From positions 248,001 through 312,000 of the forward strand of contig NZ_CP008849.1 in NCBI RefSeq assembly GCF_000730385.1: a DNA stretch of 64,000 nt, read 5' to 3'. The translations under genes and the position numbers were made by a program. Position 1 is the first letter of the stretch; each line of letters starts with the position of its first letter. Positions 8,566 to 17,637 of the stretch are shown piece by piece. The DNA is from Alteromonas australica. GTDB lineage: Bacteria; Pseudomonadota; Gammaproteobacteria; Enterobacterales; Alteromonadaceae. The notes under the pieces are model-generated. The model was not told where the DNA came from and searched no databases. It saw only the letters and a list, made by a program, of their open reading frames with translations.

Positions 8566-9567
8566 TTAAACGCGGGTCAATGAGTCACGTTTAACAATGG
8601 TAGGGGTATATTTAAAGGTTAAGCCTTCCTCTGGCTGAATCGCACTTGCATATTTAAGGGCAAGCTCAGCGGCCTTTGCCGCCATCATTTCAATAGGATA
8701 GCGCAGCGTCGTCAATTTAGGTCGGCAGTATTTCGCAAGTAACACATCATCGTACCCAACTACCGAAACGTCGTCTGGTACGCTTATGCCGTGATCTTGT
8801 AGCATTGTCATTGCGCCTGACGCCATTGCATCGTTATAGGCCAACACAGAGGTAAATTTAGCCCCAGTCGCCAATAAGTTCTGCATAGCAAGTTCGCCGC
8901 CTTCCTGGTCTGGAGACGCGTATTCAATCATGCTTTCAGGCAAATCGATGCCAGCGGCTTTCATTGCTTCTCGTATACCCTGTAATCTGTGATTAGGGTC
9001 GTCAATCCTGTATTGGCTGCTAATTACGGCCAAGCTTTTGTGGCCTTGGCCGATAGCGTACTCTGCCATCAACCGCCCACCCGTCACGTTATCAAGCCAC
9101 ACGCATCGATTAGCAATTTCGGGGATATAACGGTTAATCAGTACAAAACCGGGAATTTGTTTGGCAAAGTCAATAAGAGTTTGGTCGTCAAGGGCTTTGC
9201 TATGAACCACCATCGCTTCTACTCTGTGTTCAAGTAAAATTTCTATGGCGCGGCGTTCGGTGTCTTGTTCAATGGAGCCAGCACTAAGCAGTATTTGAAC
9301 ATTATTCTTACGAGTAACGGTTTCTACGCCGTGGGCTAACATGGCAAAGAAGGGGTCGTGCAATTCGGCTAATACCACACCTAAAGAAGCGCTACGTTTG
9401 GTTACCAGCGCTCGGGCATTTGCATTGGGACGGTAACCCATTTCTTCCATAATGCGTTTTACCCGTTTGCGAGTTTCCTTCCCAACCTTGGGGCCATCGT
9501 TAATGACGCGAGATACGGTTGCTAGGGATACACCAGCTGCTTGTGCAATATCTTTTATTGTAGCCAT
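8566..9567 (-). CDS. LacI/GalR-family transcriptional regulator of galactose genes
   Basis: Sugar-responsive DNA-binding regulator. Seen: an N-terminal LacI helix-turn-helix (IKDIAQAAGVSLATVSRVIN, residues about 4-23), the hinge helix region YRPNANARAL, and a periplasmic-binding-protein-like effector domain through VVGYDDVLLAKYCRPKLTTLRYP. Length is 333 residues, normal for the family. It is divergent from galM across 268 bp. The gene neighbourhood points to galactose or a Leloir intermediate as effector, and to the GGTnAAACGTTTACC sites listed here as its operators. Both points are inference. The name galR is not assigned because other LacI members (for example GalS or RafR types) look alike at this level. 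Confidence 0.9.
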   Translation of the reverse strand: MATIKDIAQAAGVSLATVSRVINDGPKVGKETRKRVKRIMEEMGYRPNANARALVTKRSASLGVVLAELHDPFFAMLAHGVETVTRKNNVQILLSAGSIEQDTERRAIEILLEHRVEAMVVHSKALDDQTLIDFAKQIPGFVLINRYIPEIANRCVWLDNVTGGRLMAEYAIGQGHKSLAVISSQYRIDDPNHRLQGIREAMKAAGIDLPESMIEYASPDQEGGELAMQNLLATGAKFTSVLAYNDAMASGAMTMLQDHGISVPDDVSVVGYDDVLLAKYCRPKLTTLRYPIEMMAAKAAELALKYASAIQPEEGLTFKYTPTIVKRDSLTRV

Positions 9568-9747
9568 GAGAACAAATATGCAGTCTTTTAATTAGTTAAA
9601 TAAGGGCAAATCGACACTAGTGCCTAAAATAAAGGCATAGAATTGCCGATGAAAATGGGTGTCTCTGTATTCGTTTTAGGGGTACAGCGTACAGGAATTT
9701 TACAAAAAATCATAAACATGTTGTTTTATTAGGTGATGTAAATTTTC

Positions 9748-9762
9748 AAGAAAACGTATACC
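9748..9762. promoter_or_regulatory. Degenerate operator-like site before galM
   Basis: AAGAAAACGTATACC matches one half of the GGTnAAACGTTTACC palindrome (here GGTATACGTTTTCTT on the minus strand). It sits 74 bp before the galM start in the divergent regulator-galM gap, the expected position for control by the adjacent LacI-type protein. It is weaker than the other three sites. Confidence 0.35.
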
Positions 9763-9835
9763 CTCCTTAACATCTATTGAGCAGACACTGCTAATGCAGT
9801 GCCAATCATCAATTGTGAAAGGTTAATATATTGTT

Positions 9836-10852
9836 ATGAAAGTTCAAAGCACTGAGTTTGGTGTTTACCAAGGAAAGGTGGTTAATGCCTTTACGCTGAT
9901 TAACGACAATGGCATGAAAGTCACGCTACTTAGTTTAGGTGGGATTATTCATGATATTCAAGTGCCTGACCGAGCAGGGCAGCCACATGCTTGTGTTCAA
10001 TCACTTCCCGATTTACACGCCTATATTGACGACCCTAGTTACAAGGGGGCTATTGTGGGTCGGTTTGCAAACCGCATAGGTAATGCAACTTTTACCCTTG
10101 ATAACGCAGTGTACAAGTTGGATAAGAATGGCGGCGAACATAATCTGCATGGCGGCATTCCTGGCTTTCATAAAAAGGTATGGCAGTCGAAAGTCTGCAA
10201 ATCTGACAGTGAGGTCTCTGTCCATTTTTCACTTAGTAGTGAAGACGGTGAAGGGGGATTCCCTGGAAACGTTGAGGTTACAGCGGTGTATACACTTGGC
10301 AATGACAACGCCTTAATGCTGGAGCTTCATGCCACCACCGATAAAGCTACCCCGCTAAGCTTAACCCAACATGCCTATTTTACTCTCAGTAAGCAGGCCA
10401 CAGTGGGCACTACAGAAGTTCAAATACATAGCCAAAAAATAACCGATGTGGATAGCACTCTATTACCCACGGGGCGCTATGAGGATGTCGCCAATACCCC
10501 GTTTGATTTTAGTCAGCAAAAGGCCATTGCGACGCAAAGCAATAAGTCTCATCCACTTTATGAGCTGGTGGGTGGCTACGACCACAACTATGTGCTTTTA
10601 CCCAGTGTAGAGGGGCAGCCTCAGGCGAAAGTGGCGAGCTCAGACACGGGGATTTGTATGTCGCTCTATACTGATTTGCCCGGTTTGCAGTTTTACACGG
10701 GAAGCTTGCAATCAACTTCTCAATTAGGCGCACTCTGTTTAGAGCCGCAGTATTTTCCTGACTCGCCGAATCGCCCAGAGTTTCCTGATTGTATTGCGAC
10801 CCCCGAGGCTCCTTACAAGGCGTACATTCGCTACACATTCGAGCACATTTAA
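9836..10852 (+). CDS. galM: Galactose mutarotase (aldose 1-epimerase)
   Basis: Interconverts beta- and alpha-D-galactose so that galactokinase receives the alpha anomer; cytoplasmic, Leloir pathway. Seen: 338 residues, the family motif GRFANRIGNA near residue 65, the histidine-bearing NGGEHNLHGG, the catalytic-histidine motif SLTQHAYFTL, GGYDHNYVL, and the late catalytic glutamate in ALCLEPQYFPDSPN. These are the usual aldose-1-epimerase landmarks. The start is ATG 9836 after AAAGG at 9818-9822. It is the first plus-strand gene beyond the divergent LacI-type regulator. A 193-nt gap with a strong operator separates it from galT, so galT probably also has its own promoter. Confidence 0.96.
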   Translation: MKVQSTEFGVYQGKVVNAFTLINDNGMKVTLLSLGGIIHDIQVPDRAGQPHACVQSLPDLHAYIDDPSYKGAIVGRFANRIGNATFTLDNAVYKLDKNGGEHNLHGGIPGFHKKVWQSKVCKSDSEVSVHFSLSSEDGEGGFPGNVEVTAVYTLGNDNALMLELHATTDKATPLSLTQHAYFTLSKQATVGTTEVQIHSQKITDVDSTLLPTGRYEDVANTPFDFSQQKAIATQSNKSHPLYELVGGYDHNYVLLPSVEGQPQAKVASSDTGICMSLYTDLPGLQFYTGSLQSTSQLGALCLEPQYFPDSPNRPEFPDCIATPEAPYKAYIRYTFEHI

Positions 10853-10960
10853 CGAGAGACAAATAGGTAAGTGGCAATAAACGTAAACAAAACGTGTAAT
10901 TTATTTAACAAATAGTTTTCTTTCTCGTTTGAAATTAAGCTAGGCTTCGTTTACTATTTA

Positions 10961-10977
10961 GGGTAAACGTTTAACCC
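10961..10977. promoter_or_regulatory. LacI-family operator before galT
   Basis: A 17-bp palindrome, GGGTAAACGTTTAACCC, 69 bp before the galT start. Read on the minus strand it contains GGTTAAACGTTTACC, matching the sites at 21018 and 27862. The central CG and symmetric AAACGTTT are typical of LacI/GalR-family operators. Confidence 0.65.
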
Positions 10978-11045
10978 GTAATTCAGACAGGTGGCCAGGC
11001 ATCGCTTTTTGGCATGTCTGGCCTTCTAATATGGTGAGAGTATTT

Positions 11046-12101
11046 ATGGCAACCCCGTTCGACCCCACAAACGATCCCCATCGTCGTTATAACCCGCTAC
11101 TTGGCGAGTGGGTGTTGGTATCGCCACATCGCGCAAAACGTCCTTGGCAGGGGCAATCTGAAGAGCCTTCAAACGAGCAAAAACCAAGTTACGATCCTAA
11201 CTGTTATTTATGTGCAGGTAATACCCGTATTAATGGTGAAATTAACCCTGACTATACGGGTACTTTCGTATTTGAGAACGACTTTGCAGCACTGAAAAAA
11301 GACACGGAAGACGCCAGTGAATCAGAGGGGCTTTTTCAATTCCAAACAGAGCAGGGGTGTAGCCGAGTTATTTGTTTTTCGCCGGATCACAGTAAAACAT
11401 TGCCTGAACTGACCAACCACCAGCGTATGCAAGTTGTTGATTGCTGGAAGAAGCAAACCGCGGACTTAGGTCAACAATACCAATGGGTCCAGGTGTTTGA
11501 AAATAAAGGCGCTATGATGGGGTGTTCAAACCCTCACCCCCATGGGCAGGTATGGGCGCAGCAGCATTTGCCATCCGACCCAGCGAAAAAGTTAACCCAA
11601 TTGGGCGAGTATTACAGCACGTACTCTCGTCCGTTATTGCTCGACTATGCTCGCCAGGAAGTAGAAAAACAAGAACGTGTGGTTTGTCAAAATAACCATT
11701 GGGTTGTGGTTGTACCTTATTGGGCGGCTTGGCCATTCGAAACCTTGTTGTTACCTCTGTTTGATGTGCAGTCGTTAGATAGCATTAGTGACCAACAAAC
11801 CGAGTCGCTAGCAGAAATTATTGGCGAAATTACTACTCGCTACGACAATTTATTTGAAACTTCCTTCCCGTATTCAATGGGATGGCACAGTGCGCCTTTT
11901 GACAATCAGGCACACCCTGAGTGGACGCTTCATGCGCATTTCTTTCCGCCACTTCTTCGCTCCGCAAGTGTTAGAAAGTTTATGGTGGGTTACGAAATGA
12001 TGGCTGAAGCACAACGGGATTTAACCCCTGAGCAGGCAGCCGACCGTTTAAAGGCATTGCCCGTTCAGCACTATAAGAAACGTGAGAATAACAATGGATA
12101 A
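11046..12101 (+). CDS. galT: Galactose-1-phosphate uridylyltransferase
   Basis: Transfers UMP from UDP-glucose to galactose-1-phosphate through a uridylyl-histidine intermediate. Seen: [25 protein letters not shown] split across the usual N-terminus, a zinc-type CYLCAGN, the active-site [10 protein letters not shown] with its HPH triad (nucleophile is the second His), and a late [11 protein letters not shown]. Length is 351 residues, as in E. coli. I start at ATG 11046 because GAGAG lies 6 nt upstream and the protein then begins MATPFDP; the ATG at 11031 lacks a site. The stop overlaps the galK start by 8 nt, which implies translational coupling. Confidence 0.97.
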   Translation: MATPFDPTNDPHRRYNPLLGEWVLVSPHRAKRPWQGQSEEPSNEQKPSYDPNCYLCAGNTRINGEINPDYTGTFVFENDFAALKKDTEDASESEGLFQFQTEQGCSRVICFSPDHSKTLPELTNHQRMQVVDCWKKQTADLGQQYQWVQVFENKGAMMGCSNPHPHGQVWAQQHLPSDPAKKLTQLGEYYSTYSRPLLLDYARQEVEKQERVVCQNNHWVVVVPYWAAWPFETLLLPLFDVQSLDSISDQQTESLAEIIGEITTRYDNLFETSFPYSMGWHSAPFDNQAHPEWTLHAHFFPPLLRSASVRKFMVGYEMMAEAQRDLTPEQAADRLKALPVQHYKKRENNNG

Positions 12102-13233
12102 GCAATTGCTGTCTGCAGAATTTGAACAACATTTTGCCCACGCACCAGCCCTCGTTGCCCATGCTCCTGGGCGCGTAAACCTCATTGGCGAGCATACAGA
12201 TTATAATCAGGGTTTCGTCTTTCCCGCCGCCATCAATTTCGGCACCTGGGTGGCAGCGTCAGCCCGCGATGACAACAAAATTGTGGTGACAGCGAGGGAC
12301 TATAGCAATGCAACTAACGCCTTTGCCATCGACAATATTGAATATGATGAAGAGCAGGGATGGGCAAACTATGTACGTGGTGTCGTTAAGGTTCTACACG
12401 AAGACGTTGCCGGGCTTAAAGGGGCAAACCTCTTTGTGACTGGTAACGTGCCACAAGGGGCAGGCCTAAGTTCTTCAGCTTCCTTTGAGGTTGCTATTAT
12501 TAAAGCCTTGAGTGCGTTGTATGAATTACCCGTAGATGGCGTGAAAGCCGCCCTCCTGGGGCAAAAAGCGGAAAATACCTTCGTTGGTTGTTCGTGCGGT
12601 ATCATGGATCAGCTGATTTCAGCGATGGGTAAAGAAGGTAATGCGATGTTGTTGGATTGCCAGTCGCTAAACATTGCTCATTCGCCTTTACCCGCATCTC
12701 ACCAAATTGTCATCATTAATTCCAATGTGAAACGTGGTTTGGTGGACAGTGAATATAATTTGCGACGAGAACAATGCGAACAAGGCGCGTCTTTATTAGG
12801 TGTATCTTCATTGCGTGAAGCATCTATCGACATGCTTGAAAAAGCGAAGCCTCATATGCCTGACGTGGTGTATCGCAGAGCCAAGCACATCATTACCGAG
12901 AATGCGCGCACCCTAAGTGCCAGTACCGCTTTGAAAAATGGCGATATCGTCACTGTTAGTGAGGCAATGGCAGCGTCTCATGCGTCAATGCGAGATGACT
13001 TTGAAATTACCGTTCCGCCCATTGACTACCTCGTTAAAATTATTCATTCACTTATCGGCAACACTGGTGGTGTACGAATGACGGGGGGCGGTTTTGGCGG
13101 TTGTGTTGTCGCGCTAGTACCCACAGACCGCGTCAACGATGTTAAGCAATGTGTCGCAGATAACTATTTTAATGAAACCGGATATCATGCCGACATTTAC
13201 GTGTGTACTGCTACGCAAGGAGCCTTTGCGTAA
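12094..13233 (+). CDS. galK: Galactokinase
   Basis: Phosphorylates alpha-D-galactose at C1 with ATP; a GHMP-family kinase. Seen: the galactokinase signature [15 protein letters not shown] near residue 28, the GHMP ATP motif [14 protein letters not shown], the catalytic-aspartate region CGIMDQLIS, and the third motif [13 protein letters not shown]. Length is 379 residues. Start ATG 12094 overlaps the galT stop (ATGGATAA), with GAGA upstream. Followed by a strong intrinsic terminator, so galT-galK form a two-gene unit and the symporter downstream is transcribed separately. Confidence 0.98.
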   Translation: MDKQLLSAEFEQHFAHAPALVAHAPGRVNLIGEHTDYNQGFVFPAAINFGTWVAASARDDNKIVVTARDYSNATNAFAIDNIEYDEEQGWANYVRGVVKVLHEDVAGLKGANLFVTGNVPQGAGLSSSASFEVAIIKALSALYELPVDGVKAALLGQKAENTFVGCSCGIMDQLISAMGKEGNAMLLDCQSLNIAHSPLPASHQIVIINSNVKRGLVDSEYNLRREQCEQGASLLGVSSLREASIDMLEKAKPHMPDVVYRRAKHIITENARTLSASTALKNGDIVTVSEAMAASHASMRDDFEITVPPIDYLVKIIHSLIGNTGGVRMTGGGFGGCVVALVPTDRVNDVKQCVADNYFNETGYHADIYVCTATQGAFA

Positions 13234-13295
13234 TTTAACATTTTCTTTTTTCTTTTCCCTAATAGCACCGTTATTTTTATAGCGGAGTGTCCCTT

Positions 13296-13329
13296 ACGCC
13301 GCATTGCATACGTATGCGGCGTTTTTTTT
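13296..13329 (+). terminator. Intrinsic terminator after galK
   Basis: A 9-bp stem (ACGCCGCAT 13296-13304 with 13314-13322) is followed by eight T (13322-13329). It lies 63 bp past the galK stop. Confidence 0.92.
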
Positions 13330-13499
13330 ATCTAAAAATCACCTCCCTCGGTGAAAAAAGTTAAATAAATGTGATATTAATAGCGAACTTTCCTCTTTTA
13401 TGAGGCAGTCGTGTAGCGGCAACACATAACAACGATAGAGCGTGCAATTTTAATTGGGCGCTATTACTCGTCGCATCTAATTTTACTGTGGGAAGAGAT

Positions 13500-15062
13500 A
13501 TGAAGTTAGCATCAATAGATATTACGGTTTTCGTGATATATGTGGTTGCACTTGTGGGGATTGCGTGGTGGGTGTCACGTGAAAAACAAGGGCATAACAA
13601 AGACACCAATGATTACTTTTTAGCAGGTTCTAGTTTGCCTTGGTGGGCCATTGGAGCATCATTAATTGCCGCCAATATTTCTGCCGAACAAATTATTGGC
13701 ATGTCGGGTTCTGGGTATCAAATAGGGCTGGCTATCGCTTCTTATGAATGGATGGCAGCCATAACACTTATTATTGTAGGGAAATACTTTCTCCCCATTT
13801 TCCTAAAACACAAAATTTACACCATGCCGCAATTTCTAGAGCAGCGATATGATCACCGCGTGCGCAAGGTTATGGCTATTTTTTGGTTAGGTGTGTATGT
13901 CTTCGTAAATTTAACGGCTGTGCTTTGGTTAGGAGCATTGGCTATTAATACCATTGCCGGTGTAGATATGATTTACGGCATGATGTTCTTAGGCGTATTT
14001 TCACTGGCCTATTCACTGTATGGTGGTTTAAAAGCTGTCGCCATGACTGACATCATTCAAGTGGTGTTATTGGTGGCGGGTGGCTTATTTCTGTCCTATA
14101 CGGCGCTCAACCTTATTAGCGATGGCAAGGGTGCTATACAAGGCTTTATTCATTTAACGGAAGCCTTACCAGAAAAATTCGATATGATCCTTGCCAAAGA
14201 CAATCCTCATTATATGGATTTACCTGGTTTGTCAGTACTTATCGGCGGCATGTGGATCATGAATTTATCGTACTGGGGCTTTAACCAATACATTATTCAG
14301 CGCACATTAGCCGCAAAAAGTGTGCAAGAGGCACAAAAAGGTATTGTGTTTGCAGCATTCTTAAAGCTACTAATGCCGCTTATTGTGGTGCTACCGGGCA
14401 TTGCCGCTGTCCTTATCGTGCCGGATTTAGGCAAAGCTGATCAAGCCTACCCAAGCCTTATGACGCTAATGCCTGTAGGGCTGAAAGGCGTTATTTTTGC
14501 CGCGTTAGTCGCCGCCATTGTTTCGTCATTAGCCTCAATGACAAACAGTGTATCCACCATTTTTACTATGGACTTATATAAAGATAAGCGGCCTGACGAA
14601 TCACAACAGCATTATGTCACGGTAGGGCGTATCGTGAGCTTCGTTGCACTTGCTATTGCGATGGTTGTGGCTAAGCCATTGCTTGGAAATTTTGATCAAG
14701 CTTTTCAATATATACAAGAGTTTACGGGCTTCTTTACACCCGGAATCTGTGCACTATTCGTGTTGGGTATGTTTTGGAAGAAAACCACAGCGAATGGCGG
14801 GTTATCAGCAGCATTGGGCTCGTTCATTTTAAGTTTGGTCTTTTGGCAGTTTTGGCCTGCGCTACCCTTTATCGATCGCGTCGGTATCGTCTTTCTTCTT
14901 TGTACAGCACTGGCGATTGTGGTGTCTCTAGTGGAGAAAAAAGGCGAGAGTGTTAGTGCAGTGCAACTGCATGATGTTGAATTTAAAACGACCTCAAGTT
15001 TTAACGTTGCGTCTGCAGCTGTAATTATCCTAACAGCCGCATTTTATATTGCTTGGTGGTAA
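13500..15062 (+). CDS. Sodium/galactose symporter, vSGLT-like (SLC5 family)
   Basis: Inner-membrane sodium:solute symporter. Seen: about fourteen hydrophobic segments, DYFLAGSSLPWWAIG, the run NISAEQIIGMSGSGYQIGLA, and YGGLKAVAMTDIIQV. All are very close to the remembered Vibrio parahaemolyticus Na+/galactose transporter vSGLT, including the NISAEQ stretch near the sodium and sugar sites. Length is 520 residues. I prefer ATG 13500 with GGAAGAG at 13490-13496; an in-frame GTG at 13488 overlaps that site. Placed directly after galTK, it most likely supplies galactose (or glucose) to the pathway. No operator of the GGTnAAACGTTTACC type is seen in its 266-bp upstream gap. Confidence 0.92.
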   Translation: MKLASIDITVFVIYVVALVGIAWWVSREKQGHNKDTNDYFLAGSSLPWWAIGASLIAANISAEQIIGMSGSGYQIGLAIASYEWMAAITLIIVGKYFLPIFLKHKIYTMPQFLEQRYDHRVRKVMAIFWLGVYVFVNLTAVLWLGALAINTIAGVDMIYGMMFLGVFSLAYSLYGGLKAVAMTDIIQVVLLVAGGLFLSYTALNLISDGKGAIQGFIHLTEALPEKFDMILAKDNPHYMDLPGLSVLIGGMWIMNLSYWGFNQYIIQRTLAAKSVQEAQKGIVFAAFLKLLMPLIVVLPGIAAVLIVPDLGKADQAYPSLMTLMPVGLKGVIFAALVAAIVSSLASMTNSVSTIFTMDLYKDKRPDESQQHYVTVGRIVSFVALAIAMVVAKPLLGNFDQAFQYIQEFTGFFTPGICALFVLGMFWKKTTANGGLSAALGSFILSLVFWQFWPALPFIDRVGIVFLLCTALAIVVSLVEKKGESVSAVQLHDVEFKTTSSFNVASAAVIILTAAFYIAWW

Positions 15063-15130
15063 GCAAAAACTAGGCTGAAGGTCAGCTGATACTTACGTTA
15101 AATGTTGTTAGCTTTATGGGTAAAGTTAAG

Positions 15131-15159
15131 GTACGCGAAAAACTCTCTTTTTCGCGTAC
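15131..15159. repeat. Perfect 12-bp inverted repeat upstream of ssb
   Basis: GTACGCGAAAAA (15131-15142) and its exact complement (15148-15159) flank a 5-nt loop. It lies between the symporter stop and ssb. There is no T run on either side, so it is not a standard terminator. A possible -10 (TATACT) follows at 15168-15173. Confidence 0.75.
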
Positions 15160-15269
15160 AAAATACGATATACTAATCGGCTATTATCGATGAACTTTAG
15201 TGCTTGTTGCTGTCATAGCTTTTAGAAGCTGACGGCTGCAAGCCAACAATTACGTTACAGGAGACATCA

Positions 15270-15839
15270 ATGGCAACGAAAGGCGTTAATAAGGTTATTC
15301 TTGTCGGAAACCTTGGCAATGATCCTGAAGTAAGATACATGCCAAACGGAAACGCCGTTGCGAACTTAAGCCTTGCCACCAGTGAAAGCTGGAAGGACCA
15401 ACAGGGTCAGGTTCAAGAACGCACTGAGTGGCACCGTCTTACCATGTACCGTCGCTTAGCAGAAATTGCCGGAGAGTACCTGAAAAAGGGCTCGCAAATT
15501 TACGTTGAAGGTAAACTTCAAACCCGTAAATGGCAAGATCAACAAGGGCAAGATCGCTATACTACAGAAATTATTGTCGACCAAATGCAAATGCTTGGCG
15601 GCCGTGGTGGAGAAGCTGGTGGCGGCAGCGGTGGTTATCAGCGTCAGCAGAGCAATCAAGGTGGTGGTTACAACCAAAACCAAGGTGGTGGATATAATCA
15701 GCCTGCTCCACAAGGCGCTCCGCAAGGTGGTCAACAAGGCGGATATAATCAAGCGCCACAAGGTGGCGGTCAGTCGCAGCCTAAAACACCGCCAATGGCA
15801 GAGCCAGACTTTGATTTTGACGATGACATTCCGTTCTAA
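15270..15839 (+). CDS. ssb: Single-stranded DNA-binding protein
   Basis: Tetrameric protein that coats single-stranded DNA in replication, repair and recombination. Seen: an OB fold in the first ~110 residues ([55 protein letters not shown]), then a glycine/glutamine/asparagine-rich linker from about 115 to 175. The acidic tail ends DFDDDIPF, which recruits partner proteins. Length is 189 residues. A good AGGAG precedes ATG 15270. In relatives ssb sits near uvrA; here the galactose cluster and other genes lie between. No clear LexA box was found upstream. Confidence 0.98.
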   Translation: MATKGVNKVILVGNLGNDPEVRYMPNGNAVANLSLATSESWKDQQGQVQERTEWHRLTMYRRLAEIAGEYLKKGSQIYVEGKLQTRKWQDQQGQDRYTTEIIVDQMQMLGGRGGEAGGGSGGYQRQQSNQGGGYNQNQGGGYNQPAPQGAPQGGQQGGYNQAPQGGGQSQPKTPPMAEPDFDFDDDIPF

Positions 15840-15866
15840 ATCAAGTCAGCACAAGCCATATTGATG

Positions 15867-15891
15867 AAAGCCGCTTTTATGCGGCTTTTTT
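15867..15891 (+). terminator. Intrinsic terminator after ssb
   Basis: AAAGCCGC (15867-15874), loop TTTTAT, GCGGCTTT (15881-15888), then a T tract to 15891. It lies 27 bp past the ssb stop. Confidence 0.92.
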
Positions 15892-16096
15892 ATTGTCTTT
15901 TTATAGCTAAGTCTGTTATCAAGAAGAGTGATGAATACGTTTTCCCTCTAAATGTTAAATTTAACGCGCTTTCTGTTCGTTTAATTACTTAAGCTTATTT
16001 ATTAAAATTCATTTAAATAATGGGCTTGTGCTTGTATGTTGTGGGATGCAGGGTAATATAAAAGCATCTAATAATTCACAAAGTATTAGCATTAAA

Positions 16097-17365
16097 ATGA
16101 AAACGTTATCCCTACTACTTGTTGCCACCACAATAGTCAGTGGCGCCACCTTTGCTGCCCAAACTCTATATAAAGATTATCCCGCAGATGTTATGCCTGA
16201 ACTGAGTGAATCCGGTGAATTCCCAGTTGGCGTTACCACAATGGAAGTGACCTACCCTGAGGCCGCGATGACCATGGAAGGTAAAATGGAAACCCGGGGA
16301 CTTACGTTAGAAGTCTGGTATCCCGCGCAGAAAGCTACCGAGAACACGTTGTATTCTGATGAAACACGCAGTGGCCAAGTATTTGAAATTCAGGCTGATG
16401 CTTCTCGTGATGTTGCAATAGCGGAGTCTGAGAGTAAGTTCCCTATTGTGGTTGTGTCTCATGGTTACACAGGATACCGCACATTAATGTACTACTTAGG
16501 TGAGCACCTTGCTTCCCATGGGTATGTTGTGGCGGCCATCGACCACACTGACTCTACTAATAAAGATGTTAATTTTGCAGAAAACCCTTATTCAGGTTTT
16601 CCTAGCACCTTACTCAACCGTTCAAGAGACCAAGTGTTTACCTTAAATGCTGTTACCGATAGTGAATTCTTCAACGCTAGCGTGGATGCGACTAAAGCCG
16701 GCGTTATCGGCTATTCAATGGGGGGCTTTGGCGCTGTAAGTACCGTTGGGGGGTGCTATGCTTTTAACGACGAGGCGGCGGCTACTTTTACGGGTACTAA
16801 AGATCCAGCGGTTATCGCGTTAGTCAAACAAGCGTTAAATACCTGCGCGGGTGGAAAGGCTAGCAGTGACGATACATTAAGTGCCTGGAAGGCCGCATTA
16901 GCCCTTGCACCGTGGGGCGGTCAGCACCAAATATTTGACGTGGATTCCCTTAATAATATAAACGTACCTGTTTTATACGTAGCAGGGGACAACGATGATA
17001 TTTCAGGCTACGACGGAATTCGTTGGTTGTTCGAAAATACGGGAAGCAAAGACAGCAAGCTACTCACCATTAAAAACGCACGTCATAATGTGGCTCCCCA
17101 TCCGGCACCTAAGGAAGCATTTGGCAACGAATTTGATATTGGTTCTTACCTCGAGCCCGCTTGGGATACACAAAAGCTAAATGCTATTAACGAGCACTTT
17201 GCGTTGGCATTGATGAATTGTCATGTGAAGGATATGGCTGAGTTTTGTGATTACCTCAATGTAAAGGGCAGTAGCGACCAAGTACTTGTTGAAGGGAAAA
17301 AGCCTACTCCTTGGAAAGGCTTCGACGACCGTTGGGCACTTGGGCTCGTCGTTGAAGGTAAATAG
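16097..17365 (+). CDS. Secreted alpha/beta hydrolase (PAF-acetylhydrolase/dienelactone-hydrolase-like)
   Basis: Predicted exported serine hydrolase; substrate unknown. Seen: a signal peptide starting MKTLSLLLVATT with probable cleavage after TFA, the strand-turn IVVVSHGYTGYRTLMYYLGEHLASHGYVV (oxyanion region, residues about 120-148), and the nucleophile elbow GYSMGG. An aspartate candidate lies in LYVAGDNDDISG and a histidine in NARHNVAPHP. So a full Ser-Asp-His set is plausible, unlike the protein at 7405. I start at ATG 16097 because it places the signal peptide at the N-terminus; the frame is open to 16028. Paired cysteines (GGCYAF...NTCAGG, NCHVKDMAEFC) fit a periplasmic protein. A terminator follows. 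Confidence 0.85.
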   Translation: MKTLSLLLVATTIVSGATFAAQTLYKDYPADVMPELSESGEFPVGVTTMEVTYPEAAMTMEGKMETRGLTLEVWYPAQKATENTLYSDETRSGQVFEIQADASRDVAIAESESKFPIVVVSHGYTGYRTLMYYLGEHLASHGYVVAAIDHTDSTNKDVNFAENPYSGFPSTLLNRSRDQVFTLNAVTDSEFFNASVDATKAGVIGYSMGGFGAVSTVGGCYAFNDEAAATFTGTKDPAVIALVKQALNTCAGGKASSDDTLSAWKAALALAPWGGQHQIFDVDSLNNINVPVLYVAGDNDDISGYDGIRWLFENTGSKDSKLLTIKNARHNVAPHPAPKEAFGNEFDIGSYLEPAWDTQKLNAINEHFALALMNCHVKDMAEFCDYLNVKGSSDQVLVEGKKPTPWKGFDDRWALGLVVEGK

Positions 17366-17403
17366 AACACATGTGCTAATGGCGACATAAAGCAAACCAT
17401 AGG

Positions 17404-17425
17404 AAGGGCGTTAAGCGCCCTTTTT
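17404..17425 (+). terminator. Intrinsic terminator after the secreted hydrolase
   Basis: AAGGGCG (17404-17410), loop TTAAG, CGCCCTT (17416-17422), followed by T residues to 17425. It lies 39 bp past the stop. Confidence 0.85.
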
Positions 17426-17637
17426 CATTTTTATTCATCGACCTTCCTTCCTATTTCCTCATTCCTTTGTCGCGTGTTCCGACGTGTTTGCGCAACGCTA
17501 GCATTTTGTTACAGAAAGCATTTTAATTTATAGACGGGCTAACGTAGATTAGAAAAAGCGCGAATGTGCAACCTATGAAGATGTCTCACGCCATGGTGTG
17601 AACAGTTGCTCGACTATACTTAATCAAAGGATGTGAT

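Noticed and set aside
15505-15864. Lysine- and serine-rich frame within ssb
   Set aside because: A product of the low-complexity repeat region of ssb read in another frame; ssb is certain.
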